From Ctena decussata (lineage: Eukaryota > Mollusca > Bivalvia > Lucinida > Lucinidae): a stretch of 64,000 bases of DNA. The position numbers and the translations under genes were made by a program. The notes under the pieces are model-generated. The model saw only the letters and a program-made list of their open reading frames with translations. It was not told where the DNA came from and searched no databases. Location: assembly GCA_963989385.1 (NCBI GenBank), contig OZ022499.1:34278993-34342992 (forward strand). Direction: 5' to 3'. Of the stretch, positions 34,574-46,426 are shown piece after piece (the first letter of the stretch is position 1; each line of letters begins with the position of its first letter).

Positions 34574-35876
34574 TAGGGGAACGCCGTTACGAGAATTGAA
34601 AAAAGACAAAAGCAATTATTCGTTCCTGATGCATGACACTCATAATAACGGTACCTGTGTGTGTTTTATACCTTCGTTTCAAAAATGCTTCGCCTACAAA
34701 GCAGAACAGACGCAAGAAACGATTAGTCTGACGCTAGCGCGTTTCCGGGTATCAGTTTCTTTGATGCGGTGAAACCTCCAGTAAATCGCTAAAGTCGTTG
34801 AATAATATTGCTTTTATATGTTTGTAAGTGTTCAGAGAAGAAAAAATTCAGGTGTTTGGATAGTTCCTGATGGTTTATTTATAAGGCAGACCAGTCCAAA
34901 TCTTTGCTGTTCGTATATTATATTTGTACTTCTCTAGGCAAGGCTTACTGGTATTTATCAAGTGCTGAGCTGCCAAACTTCTGCACGTCAGCAAGTCTAT
35001 TGTCCAGCATTACTCATTAATGGCCGATAAAGGGCGTAAGGCCATGAATTCCTAGGTAATATTATCTGATGTTATCAGACTCACTGATCATTATTCGTAC
35101 TTGTTACGAAAGCTGATGGTACCATTGATAACGTCATTTCTAAAAGGATACCAGAAAAAGAGTTCTTAGTTCATATGCGAACAGCAAGAGTTTAGATCAA
35201 TCAGTTCAGTTGCGTAATTATATTAGAACTTTTTCTGTTCGCATAAACAATATATGGATCTTAGGAAATCTGTTAACTAAACAGTGGAAAGTCTAATCAG
35301 GCAGCGCGAATGTGCAGGCTGATATAACACTATGCTGTTCTTACATGTAATAAGGCCGGTTTCACTGGTACCCGATCCATTTCTCGGCCATTAGTTCATC
35401 TGGTCAGCGGATTATGACGTAGACGCAATATGGCTAAGGATGTTTAAACTTCATGCACACTTAGGTTATCTTTAATCTAACTTATTGTTATCTAATAATG
35501 TTGACTTCCTTGTACATCGTGAATATATCATGACAATTCATAATTTATATGTCTCGATTTGTTTTTGTTTTGTCGAATCCAGTCCTATAGCTGTACCCAA
35601 GTTGTATCCTCCACGATATATGTTAAGTTTTTGTCCTATGTTTATGCAAAAATGACGACATGATGAAACCAACTGTGACCGTTCGAACGAACATTTTAAG
35701 TTCGTCAAAAGTGTGCTTTTCTCGAGGAGCAGCTGTATAACTGAAGTACAAGAATACGATTACAGGACAATGCTGACATCCTTGTTACATATAGCAGGAT
35801 GTATTCTATTTTCCATTTGACTGCGTCGTATGTATACGTGTACGACTATCAAAAGACATTTTTTCCGAGAACATGT
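34574..35876. other. No gene recognised
   Basis: About 1.3 kb of unremarkable AT-rich DNA. The frame at 34548-34772 overlaps the MITE end and is unassigned. Confidence 0.4.
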
Positions 35877-36112
35877 GAGCCGCGACGTGAGAAAACCAAC
35901 AATGTGGTCGTGCGTCCAGCGCAGACTCAGATCAGCCTGGGCATCCGCCCAGTCCGATCAGAGTCTTCGCTTTCCGCATGAAGGTAGCTTAGTCCCTCAG
36001 CTACCCTTTAAGCGCTTAGCAAAGAGTCTGATCAGACTGAGTGAATGTCCAGGCTGATCTGAGTCTGCACTGGGCGGACGACCACATTGTTGGTTTTCTC
36101 GTGTCGCGGCTC
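35877..36112 (+). mobile_element. GAGCCGCGAC MITE, copy 4
   Basis: 236 bp. The ends GAGCCGCGACGTGAGAAAAC and GTTTTCTCGTGTCGCGGCTC are near-perfect complements. The central loop holds GTAGCTTAG...TAAGCGCTTAGC, as in copy 1. Confidence 0.87.
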
Positions 36113-36990
36113 ATGGCAATGTCCCGGGTACAAAAATTCTACCTACGAACATTTAAAAATGTCCTCGGCAAACGGAAGGAATATCTTCTTTCATAAATGA
36201 ACCTGAACTCTTTAATAGTAAATGATATTCTGCAGACAAAGCAGCAATATAGACCTGACGAGGCTAAAGTTCTTTTGAGGTATAACAAGAAAAACTATAA
36301 CATGAAATGTCATGTTATATTGGGCGTTTGATTTTACTTCTCAGTTTATGCAGGTTTATAGATGTAAAGGTCGCATGATTGTTGAAAAGAAACTTGAATC
36401 TCATTGCAGACTGATGAGGCTTCTTCCGTGTTGTTTTCGACCCCAACAAATTACCTTACTTCGATATAGCCACGCAAAAAACTTTAGTTTTTGGGTGTAT
36501 TAATTTTGTTAAAAATGACCACAGTAACATATCTTTGATCAGAAGATTTGTAAGCTAGTGCAGAATATTAGGCTAACACAATTTTTGACTTAAGACTTGC
36601 ATTTCAAGAAAAATAAATAAATAAATAAAACTGAGTAACCTTTTGTTCATTTTCTCTATTTTCTCTATATACTAATATCAAAGAATGATGCATGGTCATG
36701 TAAATCAGAACAATATTGACCGCGTTTAATGTAGACTAAAAGATATGCAAAAAGACCTTAGTGCAGCTAAATTGAACTATATGGACCTAACACATTTAAT
36801 TCAAAACAAAAATGCAAGGAAGGCAATAAAAATCGAAAAGTATCGATGTCCTACGATAGCCCAATTACCTCTCTTATTTCACAATTCTGAATTTCGAATT
36901 CTGAATTCCAAAATTCGTAGTACAAACTGAGTGAGAAATTAAGATGAATGAGATTTATGTTAGTTGAAATGCAAATAACAATTGGTTTTT
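36113..36990. other. No gene recognised
   Basis: Contains an AAATAAATAAATAAATAAA microsatellite near 36610 and a GAATTC-rich short palindrome at about 36885-36910. No exon supported. Confidence 0.4.
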
Positions 36991-37119
36991 GGCCCGATTT
37001 CACGTCACAGTTATAACTCGTATTAACTAGTCCGTGGTCCATTTCACCGTAAGGCGCAATTTAAAATTTTGGTGTTCCGAATGCTAATCCATGTACTAAG
37101 TTTAACGTGAAATCGGGCC
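36991..37119. mobile_element. Small MITE with GGCCCGATTTCACG ends
   Basis: GGCCCGATTTCACGT on the left and ACGTGAAATCGGGCC on the right are perfect complements and bound 129 bp. Non-coding. Confidence 0.75.
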
Positions 37120-37210
37120 TTAGTATATAAAAATCTGAATTAAATAATTTCACTAGAAAAAACAATGAACTATGTGAATATGCTGATCATTGTCGCGTGC
37201 AAAGGGACCT

Positions 37211-37744
37211 TCTATATCTAGTATAGGTATATAAGATATCATATAAGAAGCTTATATACTATATAAGATATCTAGTATAGGTATATAAGATATCTTATTT
37301 GACTTTTGCATAAGACGCAACACAATATATGTTATCTGATATAGCATTTAAGATGTCTTGTATCACATATAAGATATCCTGTTTTGTAATCTATATCGAT
37401 ATCAGATATGCTATCTTATATAGGATGTGAGGTATCTTATTTGAATATATAACATATCTGATATATCAGATATCTGATTTATTATATAAGATATCTTACA
37501 TGCTATATAAGAGATCTAATATATAAGATATCTGATATATTATATAAGATATCTTATATGAAAAATTAAATAAGATGATAACTCATATCCTATATAAGAT
37601 ATCTTGTTTTCTATATAAGATATATCCTGTATCAGATATCTTATAGAGGATATAAGATTCCTTATATGTTATATATCTTATATGTTATATTAGATATCTT
37701 AACTGGCATATTAGATATCTAATTTACTATATAAGATATCTACT
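37211..37744. repeat. Degenerate array of AAGATATCTT-type palindromes
   Basis: More than 15 occurrences of GATATC or one-base variants, mostly as ATATAAGATATCTTAT-like palindromes separated by variable A/T spacers. The unit length is not constant (roughly 20-30 bp). Almost pure A/T apart from the G and C of the core. Confidence 0.85.
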
Positions 37745-37772
37745 ATGCATTATGATTAGTAAAATGGCTTGC

Positions 37773-38412
37773 CATAGATATCACTATACAGATTTGGATA
37801 TATATCAAAAGGTAAAGAGGATATGATTTTTCGATATCACAAATTAGATTTTTGTTTGATATCACTTATTTGATTTGGCGATATCAGTAATCTGAGTTTG
37901 TGATATCACTAATTCGTACAAAATCGAATTTGTGATATCACAATGTCGATTTTGTGATACCACTATTTCAAGTATGTGATATCACATGTGGTATCACATT
38001 ATTTTCTGATTTCACTAACTATTATGTGCTATCACTGACTCACCTGAGTGTCATAAACCATGTGTTATATTATGTTTACTAAATCGATTTAGTGAAATCA
38101 CAAAATCGTTTTTGTAATATCGATTTCTTGATATCACTAGTTAGGATCGAATTACTGATCACAAACTCGATAGATATAGTGATATCATAAAAAATGGATT
38201 AAGTGATATCACAAAATCGAATGTGACATCACTAAATAGATGTTGTGATATACAAAATCGAATTAGTGATATCACAAAGTAGCTGTGATCTCGTGCCATC
38301 ACAAAATCAATTTTGTGATATCACTTATTCTATTTTGTGGTATCACAAATTGGATTTTGTGATATCACTCAATCGTACATATTTTGTGATATCACTTTTT
38401 CGATTTTATGGT
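37773..38412. repeat. Degenerate array of GTGATATCAC palindromes, unit about 22 bp
   Basis: The core is still GATATC but the flanks switch to GTG...CAC. The commonest unit is GTGATATCACAAAATCGA plus about 4 bp. Spacings between neighbouring GATATC cores at 37834-37978 are mostly 22-24 bp. The same CGATTTTGTGATATCAC phrase appears in both orientations because the unit is palindromic. Confidence 0.85.
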
Positions 38413-39882
38413 ATCTAGAAACATGTCAATGAACATCAGTCTGATTTTTACCGGCTTAAATACATTCACTGCACTACCTAGAACCATTTGGTTGAACATT
38501 TGTCTAATACCTACCCACTCAGACACATTCATCTCACCACCTGGAAACACATCGATGAAAACCAGTCAAATAACTATACCACACTCCCTCTAAACATGTC
38601 AATTAATAATTAATAAATGTCTGATACGTACTTGCTCAGATACACTAACCGCACTGCTAGCCGCAATGCCTACAAACATTTCGAAGAACACTTGTCTGAT
38701 AGCAGCCTGCTCAAACACAATCACCCCACTACCTAGAAACATATTGATGAACACCAGTCTGATTCCTACTTGGTTAGACATGATCACTTCACTACCAAGA
38801 AAATTTTTGATGTACACCGGTCTGAATTTTACCTCTTCAGACAATTCACTGCACTACTTAAAAACATGTCAATGACTGGTGTTCATCAACATGTTTCTAG
38901 GTAGTACACTGAGTTTGCCAAAGCAGGTAGGAATCAGTCAATTAATATATGTCTGATACGTACTTGCTCAGATACACCCACCGCACTTCCTTGAAACATT
39001 TTGAAGAACACTTGTCCGATACCGACCTGCTCCAACGCAATCACTCCGCTATCTTAAAACATGTCGAAGAAGAATGGTTTGATTCCTACTTGCTTAGACA
39101 TGATCACTTCACTACCAAGAAACATGTCGAACACCAGTTTTATTTTACCTCTTTAGACAATTCACTGCACTACTTAGAAACATGTCGATGACTGGTGTTC
39201 ATCAACATGTTACTAGGTAGTGCGCTGAGTTTGTCAAAGCAGGTAGGAATCTGTCAATTAATATATGTCTGATATGTACTTGCTCAGATACACTCACCGC
39301 ACTACCTAGAAACATTCTGAAGAACACTTATCTGATCCTGACATGCTCGGACACAATCAGCCCACTACCTAGAAACATGTCAGTGAACACCGGTCTGATT
39401 CCTACCTGCTTATACGTAATCACCGCATTACCTAGAAACATGTCGATGAACACCAATCTGATTTTACCCTCTTTAGACAATTCACTGCACTACCTAAAAA
39501 CATGTCGATGACTGGTGTTCATCGACATGTTTCTAGGTAATGCGGTGAATTTGTCTAAGCAGGTAGGAAACAGACCGATGTTCATCAACATGTTTTAAGG
39601 TAGGATGGTGTAGTTATTAGACCGGTGTTCATCAGATTGTTTCTAAGTAGTGGGGTCAGTGTGTCTGAGAAGATAGGTTTCAGACAAGTGTTCATCTAAA
39701 TAGTTCTGATTAATGCAGTGAGTGTGTCAAAGCAGTTAAGATAAGGAATCAGACCGGTGTTCATTGACATGTTTCTAGGTAGTGCGGTGAGTGTGTCTGA
39801 GCAGACCGGTATTCATCGATAAGTTTATGGGTAATACATGATGCATCTCTAAGCAGGTAGGAATCAGACCGGTGTTCATAGG
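38411..39882. repeat. Array of about 63-bp units with repeated orientation switches
   Basis: Unit landmarks: ACCTAGAAACATGTCGATGA, ACACCGGTCTGATTCCTACC, TGCTCAGACACA, TCACCGCACT. Units run forward at 38411-38874, inverted at 38875-38942, forward to 39187, inverted to 39260, forward to 39505, then inverted to 39882. At the three forward-to-inverted junctions ACATGTCGATGA meets TCATCGACATGT around CTGGTGT. Because 63 is a multiple of three, repeat-derived frames stay open for up to 80 codons; I do not regard them as genes. Confidence 0.88.
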
Positions 39883-40140
39883 TGTTATGCCGGATTTAAG
39901 TGAGTCTGTCTCTGAACTCACCAATATACCCCAAAACAACTCTTTCAACATCAGGATGAGTCAAAAGTGTAGCTAGTTTGGCCAGATGAGACCTTTATAT
40001 AATATTTACCTTGTACCCCATCCTGTTAATAATGAAGTTTTGAACCAAGTGTGGATGGATTGCAACTTAATAGTTTCATACTGAAAGAGCTTTTACTCTT
40101 GTTTCAAACGGTACAATATAGTAACTATGCCTGTAAATAT

Positions 40141-41103
40141 GAATACTACGGAAGCCGAGAGGGGACTTTTCGGAGTTCACTTTTATATAGTTTTACTCCA
40201 ATAAATTTTTACTTAAGTGTTTTTTTTAATATCAGTGTTTTATACTATAACAAAATGCTGCTCTGATATATTTTGCATTGGCGGGAAATCACACAGATAT
40301 CAAGATGGGGTCCAATGGTTACGAAGGACTTGTAAGTGTACGGAAGAAGCCAATTGGCGTTAAACTTGGGGTGTTTAACATTGCAATATATGGGAAAATA
40401 AAAGGTGTTCCTTTAATTCTTTTGAGCAGTGTATTATATGACTATCACAAAAATCTACTTTGGCAGTTTTTTACTTCGGCAGTTTTTTACTCCGACAGTT
40501 TTTCAGTTTTAGGATAATTTACTATAGAATAATATTACTATGGATAAAATGTAATTTGACTAAAACGATAATTTATGCACCTATCAATATTAACTCCCAG
40601 AGGGGGGGGGGGGGGGGGGGGAGGGCGGCGGGGAATTAGACAATTTTGAAAAATCTTTGACTAATTGCACACCCAAGTTTTAGTCAAATTACATTTTATC
40701 CATTGTAATATTATTCTATAGTAAAATATCCTCAAACTGAAAAACTGTCGGAGTAAAAAACTGCCGAAGTAAAAAACTGCCAAAGTAGATTTTTGTGATA
40801 GTCATATAATACACTGCTCAAAAGAATTATAGGAACACCTTTTATTTTCCCATATATTGCAATGTTAAACACCCCAAGTTTAACGCCAATTGGCTTCTTT
40901 AATACACTTACAAGTCCTTCGTAACCATTGGACCCCATCTTGATGTCTGTGTGATTTCCCGCCAATGCAAAATATATCAGAGCAGCATTTTGTTATAGTA
41001 TAAAACAGTGATATTAAAAAAACACTTAAGTAAAAATTTATTTGAGTAAAACTATATAAAAGTGAACTCCGAAATGTCCCCTCTCGGCTTCCGTAGAATA
41101 CAA
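40141..41103. repeat. Long inverted repeat, arms about 425 bp, G20 in the spacer
   Basis: The arm 40141-40565 is present as a near-identical reverse complement at 40678-41103. The spacer of about 112 bp holds a run of 20 G (40602-40621). Arms contain CACTGCTCAAAAGAATTATA (right arm), which resembles the end of known DNA transposons, and GGCGGGAAATCACAC. Mirror-image open frames of 77-79 codons occur in both arms and lack an ATG start. Confidence 0.9.
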
Positions 41104-41416
41104 TATTAGGTATACTTTTCTAATAATTTATTAAACAAAAGAAAAACTAATGTAACTGTCTGGATTATCCTCGAAGGACTTAGCTCAAACCGACGTATTG
41201 GTGACATTTACTTCCGCTTACAGTGACAAATCCTTGCGTTTCGTTTTTTTTACGCTGAGAAATCTGTTTGAATTTCAATAAATTCAGGAACTAAACATTA
41301 AAGTTAAAGCCAGTGAGAATCATGAGTGTACAGTCTTATGTATCGGATTTTGTATTCAGATTCGTTCTTTCGTTTTGATACGGTGATCTGTCGATGAAAT
41401 CTAAATGAATATGGGT

Positions 41417-41490
41417 CGAAACGTCCTGAGACGAATCGTCCCGGGTTTTTGGCCTGTTTGGGACGAAACGTCCCTGGCGCGAAACGTCCC
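41417..41490. repeat. Four CGAAACGTCCC repeats
   Basis: CGAAACGTCC-like units start at 41417, 41432, 41464 and 41480. The third is part of the perfect interrupted palindrome GGGACGAAACGTCCC (41460-41474). The CG-rich patch stands out from its AT-rich surroundings. Meaning unknown. Confidence 0.6.
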
Positions 41491-43100
41491 GATACGGTCT
41501 CGAATATCTAGGTCACGGTTTAAATTTTGTCATGCGAGCTCAAATTCAACAATTAAATTCATCTTTCATGGACTGAATTATTATTTTTGATCAATAATTT
41601 AGCGGTATCAAACATGGGCAACTTTTTTCCTCAGCCCCGTATAATCTACCTGTAAACGACGATATCGCGTGAGCTTGAAATAGCATAAAATTAGATAGGA
41701 CATTGACAGTTTTTCTCTTTTTTTGTCTTCCCTGAATAAAAAATGAAAAATGTTGTGTTAGGTCAATATAGTGCACTTTTTTAGCTGCACATAGATACTT
41801 TTTTCAAACTTTTAAGTTTACATTTAATGCGGTCATTTTTGCTCTGATTGAAATGGCCATCATTTCCTAATAGTATATAGGGAAATTAGAGAAAATGAGC
41901 AAAAAGTTACTCAGTTTTCTACGTTTTTCTTAAAGCACGGATCTTAAGTCAAAAATGTTGTGTTATCCTAGTATTCTGCACTATCTTACAAATCTTTTGA
42001 TATATTTTGTAGGAAAATGAAAGAAATATTAGTGCGGTCATTTTTTTACAAACTTAATACTACCCTACATCCAAAAACTGAATTTTCAGTACCGCGCGTG
42101 ACTATATCGAGGTGAGGAGAATTGTTGGGGACGGTCGATTGAATATTGAGATAACGTTGTTCAAATCTCGTAACGATGTTCACTAGGAAAATACGGAGAT
42201 ATTTCATCAGCTAGGTGGTCGACCGAAGTACTCTTCCAATCGAATACACATACGCTCAAATAATCATCGTTTACTTTCCTTCCACTGTGCATATTAGTCT
42301 AGAAATATCTGTTATCGTCTTTTATATAAATTTATGTATTACATGGAGATACTCAGGTCTTAAACTTCTTATAAACGTTGACAAAATACCTAACTACTTT
42401 GTACATAATCATTCCGCGATGTAAACCGGCCAGAAGAAATATTGGTTCCAAGTCTACTTACTTTTAAATAAAGAGGGGAACCTATCATTAACTGGGTCAA
42501 TATTGACGTAACAACTCGTACCGTCGATTTCTGAATTCAATGGGACTCATTAACTACTAGTTAGACTAACTCTATAATAGAACTTCTCTAACTCTATAAT
42601 AGAACTTCTAGGCTTAGAAACTATACACGACTTCTGTTTTTCTTAACTTCTACGCCCAGAAAAACCGGGACACAGGCCGATTTATGGCGATTTCGGCGGC
42701 AAACATACCTAGCCTGCTCTACCTTTATCATTCGTCTACATTAGATGCGAGCAACAAATGCCAGCTTCGAATCTGAAATTGCCCAGTAATGCTCGATGGA
42801 TTCGGCTCTTTTGATTAGTCCTACAATGTGATTTACGTTGTGCAAAAGATACTTTTCAAAAGAATAAGTAGTCAACGGCTTATCAGTTTCCATTGCGCGT
42901 ATGCTAAAAAAAAGTCATTCCTGTATACTTGTGACGGCATTTTAAGCTTTGAATTTAAAACAATTTGATCCAGGATATTTATTTAATTATGCGGATGTAG
43001 TTTGCGGTGGCTCGCCTGTCTCTCTCTCTCTCTCTGTTTTTTTTTTTTTCGGTTACTTTTATTTTTTTCTTGTCGTACAAAGAAAACTAACCAAACTAAA
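41491..43100. other. No gene recognised
   Basis: Contains a 21-bp tandem duplication (TAACTCTATAATAGAACTTCT twice, about 42568-42611) and a TC microsatellite at 43018-43036. No supported exon. Confidence 0.4.
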
Positions 43101-43355
43101 CTGGGCCCAGTTTTTCAAAGCATCATTAGCCTAACGAGTTCGTTAAGAGGTCAACTCGTTAAGTGTTTTATGACTTTATTACCAAGTACACTGGCTTTTT
43201 TTCTTGAAAAAGTGTGAAAAGCTTTTGCATTGCAAAAGCTTCTCACATATTTTCGACAAAAAATATTGGCGTATTTGAGATATTAGCGTTTGAAATTTTA
43301 ACGAAATGTTAACTACATGTAACGATGTCAATAGTTTTGAACAACCGGGCTCTGG
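43101..43355. mobile_element. hAT-like MITE (GGGCCCAGTTTTTCAAAG ends)
   Basis: The left end CTGGGCCCAGTTTTTCAAAG and the right end, in reverse complement CCAGAGCCCGGTTGTTCAAA, match over about 20 bp. The centre folds as GTGAAAAGCTTTTGCA/TGCAAAAGCTTCTCAC. Related ends occur at 56846-56870 and 57833-57960. Non-coding. Confidence 0.6.
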
Positions 43356-45856
43356 TCATTAAACTTGCAAACTATAAAATAATGGTTAAATTTTATTGTA
43401 CCATAACTCTTTCTTCCAAAAAGCATCAAAACGGAAAATGACATGCCCTCATTAAATTCAAAAATGCATTTCCGCAATAAAATATGAATCAATCATAACC
43501 TGCTCTGCAAACAAAGTCCAGAAATATTATCGCAAAATTTAATAACATTGAAGATCAAAGCGGCCTTACCCCTCAGGTCAGAGGCTGAATTAGAACCATT
43601 TGACCTGCAAAAACACTGACCATTTCTCACGAGCTTGTATTTCAGCCTCAGCCAATTATTATAAAATGACGTGAGAATATTTGTTAGTTGCACAAATGAT
43701 TTCATGCAGGCTTGTTGTTTGAAATGAAATTGCCCTCCCCCTGTTTATCATCCAGATAATGAACCAACATGTGTTTTAAATGAAGGGACGTTAAAAATGG
43801 AGTTAAAACCGTTTCGAAGTAAAAAATTGGGTGTTACTGTGCATGTCTTTTCAATATATAACTACATGCATTTACTGTCACGTTTAATTGTGTCTACGTC
43901 TTCGCATGTTATACCGTCTCATGGTTGAATTCGCCACGCATGATCACGCAAAAGTGCGCGATGATCAGTTACTATATAACCGTCATTGCTTCTTGAACAG
44001 TGGTGCAATAGTATCAAGATTTCACCTTGTAATAATTCTCAGCTGGCAGATTTTTTTAAAATATACTCCCTGTTCAGATAACCTCATTTTTAACCCAAGA
44101 TTGAGTGGGACTCTAAGAGCGGTTTCCGACACTTGTTTTACTTGCAATAAAACTGATGTGTTGCACATGTTGTATTAGAGAATATATCAGATATGGAAAA
44201 AAACTCATTCTGTCTTCGAGAGAGAACAGTTCGAACATGCCAGGAGTTCATTATTTGCAGTGATGCTTCATCCGAAGTACGCGACGTCGCGGCATAAGAC
44301 GTCACTTTATACAAAGGAAACATGATGGCAGAAATGCTCCCCTAACGTGTTTAAATCGTTCTCCCTGGAAGATAGATGAAGATATTAATTCTCACCCAAA
44401 GTCTATAGAACAGATCATAAATGTTTTACGAGAAGATATGTCGGAAAGCGTTCTTAAGAATCTTCGCCGTTTGGCGTTGAAAGCAACGACATTTTCGAAA
44501 CATGGCATTTAGTTTAACAAATCTGCTTTGTGAAAAATTTAATGGGTGAAACCTTAATGTTATTTCGCAAATCACCTATAGAACATATAAAAAAATCAGA
44601 TATATTTTCGCAGACTTTTTTTCTCTACTAAGTCTTTTATGTGAAGACAAGCAGTATTCAACAGCAAATGAAAGGTGACGTTTGCGTAAATCAGCACAAA
44701 AAGAGTAAGATTTGGAAAAAGTTTTAACACCTGATAAAGTCCTTTTATTTCCTTGAGTATCTTAACAGACAGCAAAACAATTGCGAAAAATAGTAACATT
44801 CGGGCGCTATTTATTTTGCATAAAAACTAAACCCTCACATCTCGACGTCATAGACATAGCAGTATTTATTTCACACTCAAATGAAAGTCATAGAGGCTGA
44901 ACTTTCTTGGTTGTCATTCTTTTCATACGAAAACTAAAAAAATTCGTTTGTCATATTCCTACTTTGCTACATTCATTTCACTCGTAACGCAAGACATTGT
45001 TACTTTAGTGATCAATTTTTTTTAATCAACCCTCAGTTCTTCTATTGGGCAGCTGTCTATGTTTTTATAGCCAGGTCACCTGACCATATGATTACAAGAT
45101 GCAAAAGAGCAGGTCAAAGCAGGTTACGAACTTTGTAAAAGTTCACCTTTCAAATTGTCGAAATATTATCCATAGTTTGGCAGTTGTGCTACAAGAGGTA
45201 GTCGATACACAAGTCAGTTATGGCGATAAATCGAAATTTTGACATGAAGCTTTCCTGCCAAACGTAGCAGGAGATGCTCACAAGATAGATCACATTTTAG
45301 ATTTGTTGGCAAAATAATGGTCAACCACATAACGCGCGGGTACGCTCAAATCCGTCTCATATATGTACTAAATACTCATGCAATATATGTCTCATAGCAT
45401 TCTTGATTATGTTTTATCGTGTAGCTTAACTGTATAAAAAAATTTCAGTTTCAGGGTTCAAACTTCAGATTAGTAACGTGTCACAGCCCTCCCGCGGACT
45501 CTCAGAAAGTATGAAAGAAAACGACAAAGGGTATACAAGGTGAACTGGTTACACCCCTTACTCGGTCTGCTGATATACTCAAGAGTACCTCGAGGAAATG
45601 GACAAGACTCTTCACAATTTGCCATACAGTCAACCGTTTTATAACCTTTACTGGACAAATTCGCAAGCGTGGAACTGTTAATTCATAATAATGCCGTAAC
45701 ATAATGGTTTTAAGATGTCTCTTTAGAATACGAAATAAGTATGAATCAATGTCTGCAGTGAATACAAATAACAGTGCATGGCAACACTTGCAAAAGTCTC
45801 AGGTGACTTCAACGAATGTGCATAACATGAACACTATACTTTTAGACTGATTTTAT
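43356..45856. other. No gene recognised
   Basis: Several short open frames (43888-44178 +, 45470-45658 -) have mixed composition but no assignable domain. ACGTC motifs cluster at 44279-44306 (GCGACGTCGCGG, AGACGTCAC). No coherent gene model could be built. Confidence 0.35.
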
Positions 45857-46014
45857 GCAAAGATGTTAAAATTATCATAGAGATATTAAATCAGTTTTTA
45901 AAATATCAATTCTCTCTGAGATCCTCCAGACTCCAACAACATTTTGGAGGCAGACATATAGGTATCAGAGACGAAAGTCAGATTTGATAATTTGATGTCT
46001 ACCATCTTCGACTG
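45857..46014. mobile_element. MITE with AGATGTTA ends, diverged copy
   Basis: GCAAAGATGTTAAAATT on the left and TGATGTCTACCATCTTCGAC on the right resemble the ends of the element at 19471-19637. The interior shares CTCTCTGAGATC/CTCTCTGAAATC and CAGACTCC. Confidence 0.4.
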
Positions 46015-46395
46015 ATAATAGTCTTCAAGACTATGTACATTTTATGTCTTCTTTTGAGATTTAAAATGGCTTTCATGCAAATGTTGTTTCGTCGAACAGA
46101 AGTATATTTCTCTTCCTCCAAAGTTTCAACACCTGCAAAGAAAGAAAAAAAATAGGTTAACTGCCTCAAACGCTACCTTGTAAAGTTATATAATAAGTTT
46201 GCCCTCTACCAATTAAATCTGACATAAACTTGTGGAAACCGTCATAAGTTCCAGGTACATGTACAGGTAGATATCAGAATGCAGTTCCATGCTATGATAC
46301 GGATATCTGTATTTACCTTAAATGTTAGCATACATTAACAATTTGTAATACATTCTGCTTTGCAACTGTTTTACATATGCACTGTTCGCCAGCTA

Positions 46396-46426
46396 TTTTA
46401 TAAATCAACATAGTTGATTTATAAAA
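46396..46426. repeat. Perfect 14-bp hairpin
   Basis: TTTTATAAATCAAC (46396-46409) and GTTGATTTATAAAA (46413-46426) with a 3-nt loop. Confidence 0.7.

Noticed and set aside
38949..39191. 80-codon open frame
   Set aside because: It is a translation of the 63-bp repeat, whose length is a multiple of three, so the frame stays open by construction. Three internal segments read as repeats of one another.
37211..39882. CRISPR array
   Set aside because: Repeats are degenerate, have no unique spacers of fixed length, switch orientation, and lie in eukaryotic DNA.
40278..40517. 79-codon frame and its mirror at 40732-40965
   Set aside because: The same peptide is read from both arms of the inverted repeat and neither begins with ATG. 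No family resemblance.
44261..44513. Open plus-strand frame reading KIDEDINSHPKSIEQIINVL and onward
   Set aside because: Protein-like, but it lacks an ATG before its last 24 codons and has no convincing acceptor. Open runs of this length are expected by chance several times in 64 kb and six frames.
45470..45700. Minus-strand frame with VDCMANCEESCPFPRG
   Set aside because: A Cys-rich exon was considered, but the acceptor is poor, the donor uncertain, and no domain spacing fits.
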